Assembly: GCA_003024985.2 (NCBI GenBank)
Contig: PXIH01S0004062.1
Length of the DNA: 10,955 nt
Source: Euperipatoides rowelli
Lineage: Eukaryota > Onychophora > Udeonychophora > Euonychophora > Peripatopsidae
Direction: 5' to 3' (one strand)
Both the position numbers and the translations under genes were made by a program. Below, in pieces: positions 8,496-10,955 of the stretch. Under the pieces are notes generated by a model. The model ran no database searches, was not told the DNA's origin, and saw only the letters and a program-made list of their open reading frames with translations. How positions within the stretch are numbered: position 1 is the first letter of the stretch; each line of letters opens with the position of its first letter.

Positions 8496-8816
8496 CCACA
8501 GTACAGTGCCGGATCTAGGGGGGGGGGGGGCGGGGGCAAGAGCCTTGGGAAGCAAAATAGAACTTGAAGTAAAAAAACTATACAGTATAGGCTATAAGGG
8601 CAATCAAAATGTCATCCAACAAAAAAAAAAAAAAAGCTTAAATTTTTTACATTTGAAGTAATAAACGTCCATACAACTAAAAAAAAAGCTTATCAAAATA
8701 TTTTGTTTGGAAAAACACAGAAATTGGGGGCGTCAGAAGCCAACTTTGTCATCCCCCCCCCCAAAAAAAAATAAATAAAAATAAATAAAATGTCTAGATC
8801 CACCACTGCCACAGTA
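8496..8816. mobile_element. hAT-type MITE (8504-8808) with 8-bp target-site duplication
   Basis: CCACAGTA occurs exactly at 8496-8503 and 8809-8816. The 305-bp element begins CAGTGCCGGATCTAG and its other end read inwards is CAGTGGTGGATCTAG, 13 of 15 matching. CAGTG-type ends and an 8-bp duplication are hallmarks of hAT elements, and the CAGTGGCGGATC start is a form I know from many animal miniature hAT elements. Just inside the ends lie a G-run (about 8518-8536) and a C-run (about 8753-8762), which extend the imperfect inverted structure. There is no coding capacity, so transposition would need an outside transposase. It is inserted in copia A's leader between primer-binding site and gag. 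The nearly matching ends suggest moderate age. Confidence 0.9.
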
Positions 8817-8821
8817 GCTGC

Positions 8822-8835
8822 CTGGGCCCATAACC
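8822..8835 (-). promoter_or_regulatory. Copia A primer-binding site for initiator tRNA-Met (internal site)
   Basis: Plus-strand CTGGGCCCATAACC equals the anticodon-stem/loop part of eukaryotic initiator tRNA-Met, so the element's sense RNA (minus strand, GGTTATGGGCCCAG) could pair with it. Drosophila copia is known to prime reverse transcription from an internal half of this tRNA rather than from its 3' end. The position upstream of gag and beside the candidate LTR is as expected. All 14 bases match, in a copy whose genes are heavily damaged. Confidence 0.8.
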
Positions 8836-8945
8836 TATTTGTATTTAAAAAAACAGAGGCAATCTTACCGTTTTTGTATATAGTATTGATGAAAAGAGAG
8901 CTTTTTTATTACAAAAAAATTGTTCTAACAAGAGCTATCACAACA
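8836..8945 (-). repeat. Candidate 5' LTR of copia A
   Basis: Sequence upstream of the primer-binding site must be LTR if copia A is complete here. On the minus strand a plausible start is TGTTGTGATAGC (from 8945) and the end lies near 8840 or 8836, in the ACAAATA just before the primer-binding site. That gives about 106-110 bp, short for copia but not unheard of. An AATAAA lies at 8910-8905. No second LTR copy is present in the window, so the outer boundary is a guess; the LTR could extend to about 9100. Confidence 0.35.
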
Positions 8946-9358
8946 GTTTGTTTTACTGTTTGACTAGTGACAGTTTACATAAGTTTTAATTAAGATTTAC
9001 AAACTATTTTTAACATTGTCATTGTGGTTGAAAAATAAAAACATTCTTCCCGATAAGTATAAAAGTCCTGTAATAAAAAAAAGCCTTAGCATTCTACATA
9101 GAATACCAAACTGTCTCCACAATTCTTTTTTACCCTTCAGAAAAATTCACTCAAGGTGAAAAACAATGGTTTAGTAATATGCAATAAATTTGTAGGGGCA
9201 TCAGGCCTATGCAAAATTAGCATTATTATTTTAGAAATTGGTTTTTAAAATCTAAGATTTCGGTGTTATTTGGTGAATATATTAATATTAAATCATATAA
9301 CATCACAGATTATGATTTAAACTTATTTTTGTAAAAAAAAATATTTATTTATACTAAA
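8946..9358. other. AT-rich stretch between candidate LTR and SINE
   Basis: No gene is visible. If the copia A LTR is longer than proposed, part of this belongs to it. All frames have frequent stops. A weakly unusual word GGGGCATCAGGCCTATGC occurs at about 9196-9213, without an identified role. Confidence 0.45.
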
Positions 9359-9515
9359 CATATAGCAAGTTTAGACCTGCGGGCCTAGTCGAGTGGTAAA
9401 ATTCAGATCGCTCGGCGCCAGAGGACCAAATTGGTCTCTGCTTTGAATCTAGAAAAAGACAAAACTGCCGGATTTGTTTTTTTTTTTTAAAAAAAAAGCA
9501 TACAGCAAGTTTGGA
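9359..9515 (+). mobile_element. tRNA-derived SINE with 17-bp target-site duplication
   Basis: The body at about 9376-9498 begins with a tRNA-like head. GCGGGCCTAGTCGAGTGGT (9379-9397) matches the D-arm and pol III box A, and GCTTTGAATCT (9440-9450) matches box B (GGTTCGANTCC) at 8 of 11. A near-palindrome GAGGACCAAATTGGTCTCT (9421-9439) before box B looks like a long variable arm, so the source could be a serine- or leucine-type tRNA. A short tail follows, then T and A runs (9477-9497). It is flanked by CATATAGCAAGTTTAGA (9359-9375) and CATACAGCAAGTTTGGA (9499-9515), 15 of 17 identical, a typical duplication made by LINE-driven insertion. The short, A-ended unit argues against a functional tRNA gene. 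Confidence 0.8.
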
Positions 9516-9744
9516 TGTTTTTTTTTTTATTCAACGTTCTGTATAGACCATAGACACTGGCTCAGAAAATATACTTTTGACATTTGCTAATACTGACCTT
9601 AAATTGTGCCCTTTTAGTAGCTTGATTTTTCAAGTTTTTTCTAAAATTTTAATGTGTAAATATTAAAAATGTAAATGAAGTTGCACCAGAATTTTTTCAT
9701 GATAACTTAATTTGATATCTTTGCTAAAAATGTGTTCAGTTCAG
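9516..9744. other. AT-rich spacer, nothing recognised
   Basis: Short AT-rich DNA after the SINE with a T-run at 9519-9528. It has no open frame of note and no repeat boundary that I can place. Confidence 0.4.
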
Positions 9745-9788
9745 TTACACCCACCACAGGCATTCGCCGAGATAAGCGATGGGTGTAA
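9745..9788. repeat. Stem-loop, 9-bp perfect arms with a nested stem
   Basis: TTACACCCA (9745-9753) pairs with TGGGTGTAA (9780-9788), and inside it TCGC pairs with GCGA across an 8-nt loop. This gives a structure with one bulged side of about 10 nt. It lies at the left edge of a GC-richer stretch. It could be a small structured RNA, part of an unknown repeat or chance. Nothing here identifies a known RNA family. Confidence 0.4.
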
Positions 9789-10200
9789 GGAGGGTTTAAT
9801 CAGTTCTCTATTGGTAGCAGTCATGTATTCCCCAAGTTGCCACTGTTGTTGCCCTCGTTATATTCAACTTGTCTGCTTTCCGTTTGATTGTGATTTCCCG
9901 CCCCTAAAAAAAAAAAGGGGGGAGGTCTTTACTTTCTTGTCCTTCCAAGCCTCCGTCTCTTGAAATACAACTAAATAAGAAACAAAAAACAAAGCATGCA
10001 TCTATTCCTGCAGTTCAATATTATCCCTTCTGTAACCTCCTGGACTACACATAGTAGGCCTGCCACTTATCAGCTCCACCCCTCTTACTGCCCTTATTTA
10101 TCTTCCCGGCATTGTAGGCTATCAGTTTTANGAAGAATCAACTTAAAAGCTAGGGTTTACCTGTTTTTCTCTGTAGCCTAAATACACCTAATATTCATAC
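9789..10200. other. GC-richer stretch, pyrimidine-rich on the + strand, no gene assigned
   Basis: Two + strand frames are open here (about 83 codons from 9712 and 61 codons from 9996), but both are dominated by S, C, P, L and F, the signature of translated pyrimidine-rich DNA. The first runs through an A/G homopolymer, and neither resembles a protein family I know. A hairpin of CCCCT (9901-9905) and AGGGG encloses an A-run. The stretch could be a decayed repeat or old untranslated or regulatory sequence. Confidence 0.4.
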
Positions 10201-10322
10201 GGTACGAGAAACAATCATAATGAGTTATCTCTCTGAATTTCATCAAGTTATTAGAGTACTTAGGTTAAAATACATATTTAATGTGTAAACTTATTACCAT
10301 AAAAATAGAGGGTCATAATAAA

Positions 10323-10347
10323 AGTCGACCGCCCAGCTCAGGCGACT
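10323..10347. repeat. Short GC-rich hairpin
   Basis: AGTC..CGCC on the left can pair with GGCGACT (10341-10347) around a CAGCTCA loop, with a few bulged bases on the left side. It stands out as a GC-rich island in AT-rich DNA, directly before the tandem duplication at 10350. Confidence 0.35.
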
Positions 10348-10349
10348 CA

Positions 10350-10674
10350 ATTAAGATTTTAAATATGTAAAATNAAATATTGGAAAGTCAGAATGTATCT
10401 TAATTAACCATCATTTAACAGAATTTAGTTGATCTCAATTTATGAGCATAAATACCCTGTTCCAAGGGATTACACTTAAAGAGTTAAGCCTCTGAAAATT
10501 GTAAATTAAATTTAAAACTAAAATTTTATTCATTAAGATTTTAAACACTTAAAACAAAATACTGAAGCCCAAACTAAGTAAATACCTTATTCTATTTGTA
10601 AGGAATTACAGTTGAGTTAGGCCTCTAACAATTATAGAATAAAATTTAATTTAAAACCATAATTTTTTAATTTA
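10350..10674. repeat. Degenerate tandem duplication, two units (about 182 and 143 bp)
   Basis: Both units start ATTAAGATTTTAAA (10350 and 10532), share AAATACC, a GGGATTACA/GGAATTACA core, a GAGTTAAGCCTCT/GAGTTAGGCCTCT block, and an AATTTAAAACTAAAATTTT-like end, in the same order. The second unit lacks roughly 40-50 bp of the first unit's left half. The divergence shows that the duplication is old. I cannot tell whether it is a two-copy satellite remnant, part of a larger repeat or a local duplication. It has no coding content. Confidence 0.7.
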
Positions 10675-10826
10675 GATCTGTTATGCTGTCTTCGTCTGAT
10701 GAATCTGCAATTTCACATATTTTTTGTCACTCAATTTAAGTTATCCATCACCACCCTCTGCAGATGGCAACCCATTGCAAAATGAGACAATAAAATTGAA
10801 AAATGACCACTTACGAATTCAAAGCG
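10675..10826. other. Short AT-rich spacer, no gene assigned
   Basis: A 19-codon ATG frame (10684-10743, MLSSSDESAISHIF then CHSI) is present but far too short to call. It follows a TTTAG that could pass for a splice acceptor. I see no other feature. Confidence 0.3.
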
Positions 10827-10868
10827 TTGATCACAACGAGCTAGAATTCTAGCTCGTTGCTTGATCAA
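10827..10868. repeat. 26-bp perfect palindrome with extended arms
   Basis: Positions 10834-10859 form an exact palindrome, with CAACGAGCTAGAA on the left and its complement on the right and no loop. TTGATCA (10827-10833) and TGATCAA (10862-10868) extend the symmetry, with a 2-nt offset on the right. The structure is GC-richer than its surroundings. Loop-free palindromes of this length are uncommon by chance and can form cruciforms. No transposon end or known protein site was recognised. Confidence 0.75.
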
Positions 10869-10955
10869 GCAAAACCATGTTGTCCAATTCAGGATCCAGA
10901 TAAGCATTTTTGTATAAAAAATATAAAGTGACCCCCTAGAATGGAGATTAAAGTT
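10869..10955. other. Right end of the window, nothing recognised
   Basis: Short AT-rich DNA after the palindrome, with no open frame or repeat that I can identify. Any element that contains the palindrome may continue beyond the window. Confidence 0.4.

Larger units (their letters stand above)
4363..8945 (-). mobile_element. Ty1/copia retrotransposon (copia A), 5' part, with two nested hAT insertions
   Basis: From high to low coordinates on the minus strand it shows a candidate 5' LTR (8836-8945), a primer-binding site (8822-8835), a leader, gag (8422-7651), integrase (about 7650-7026) and an integrase/RT linker (4490-4363). hAT-type elements interrupt it at 8504-8808 and 4499-7017. Without the two insertions and one duplicate of each 8-bp target, about 1.74 kb of copia sequence remains. 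Protease, the zinc-binding part of integrase, RT, RNase H and the 3' LTR are absent or not detectable. Frameshifts and stops in gag and integrase show a long-dead copy. Its integrase motifs differ clearly from copia B, so two families are present. Confidence 0.85.

Noticed and set aside
2735-8945. One single copia element spanning both fragments
   Set aside because: Both fragments contain the integrase core with different motif wording, so they must be two elements.
9376-9455. Functional tRNA gene
   Set aside because: The box B match is imperfect and the acceptor stem does not close convincingly. The unit is flanked by a target duplication, which fits a SINE.
9712-9963. 83-codon + strand open frame
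   Set aside because: The translation is low-complexity and rich in C, S, P and F, it crosses an A/G homopolymer, and it matches no family I know.
9996-10181. 61-codon + strand open frame containing an ambiguous base
   Set aside because: The residues reflect pyrimidine-rich DNA, the codon with N leaves the frame uncertain, and there is no supporting context.
10684-10743. Start of a small protein or exon (MLSSSDES...)
   Set aside because: Only 19 codons, no homology recognised, and no downstream donor site supporting an exon.

Overview
The window looks like non-coding, repeat-dominated DNA from an animal genome, most likely an invertebrate. It is AT-rich, has no intact long reading frame, and carries scattered ambiguous bases (N at about 494, 4847, 10131 and 10374). 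The recognisable content is decayed transposable elements of animal type: Ty1/copia retrotransposons, hAT DNA transposons and a tRNA-derived SINE. One copia element has a primer-binding site matching an internal part of initiator tRNA-Met, the arrangement known from Drosophila copia. The species cannot be named from the sequence.

Layout. 1-560: a patch slightly richer in GC, with no recognised gene. 561-2391: AT-rich DNA with small hairpins. 2392-2454: a 63-nt stretch on the + strand that looks like an internal exon (AG before it, GTAAGT after it, one open frame). 2735-3855: a minus-strand copia fragment (copia B) with part of the integrase and part of the reverse transcriptase. 4138-4299: an unidentified minus-strand open stretch. 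4363-8945: a second, different copia element on the minus strand (copia A), with candidate 5' LTR, primer-binding site, gag, integrase and integrase/RT linker.

Copia A is interrupted twice by hAT-type elements, each with an exact 8-bp target-site duplication. A 2.5-kb non-autonomous element sits at 4499-7017 in the 3' part of the integrase region, and a 305-bp MITE sits at 8504-8808 in the leader between primer-binding site and gag. The large hAT contains a 326-bp purine-rich simple repeat. To the right are a tRNA-derived SINE with a 17-bp target duplication (9359-9515), a somewhat GC-richer stretch with a stem-loop (9700-10200), a degenerate tandem duplication (10350-10674) and a 26-bp perfect palindrome (10834-10859).

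History. Copia A inserted first and lost its protease region. The two hAT elements then inserted independently into it. All the retroelement genes are broken by stops and frameshifts, so nothing here should make an active transposition protein. The only hint of a host gene is the candidate exon; if it is real, much of the window is intron. I found no coherent new multi-gene system. The interest lies in the clean nesting, the primer-binding site, the candidate exon and a few unexplained palindromes and words.
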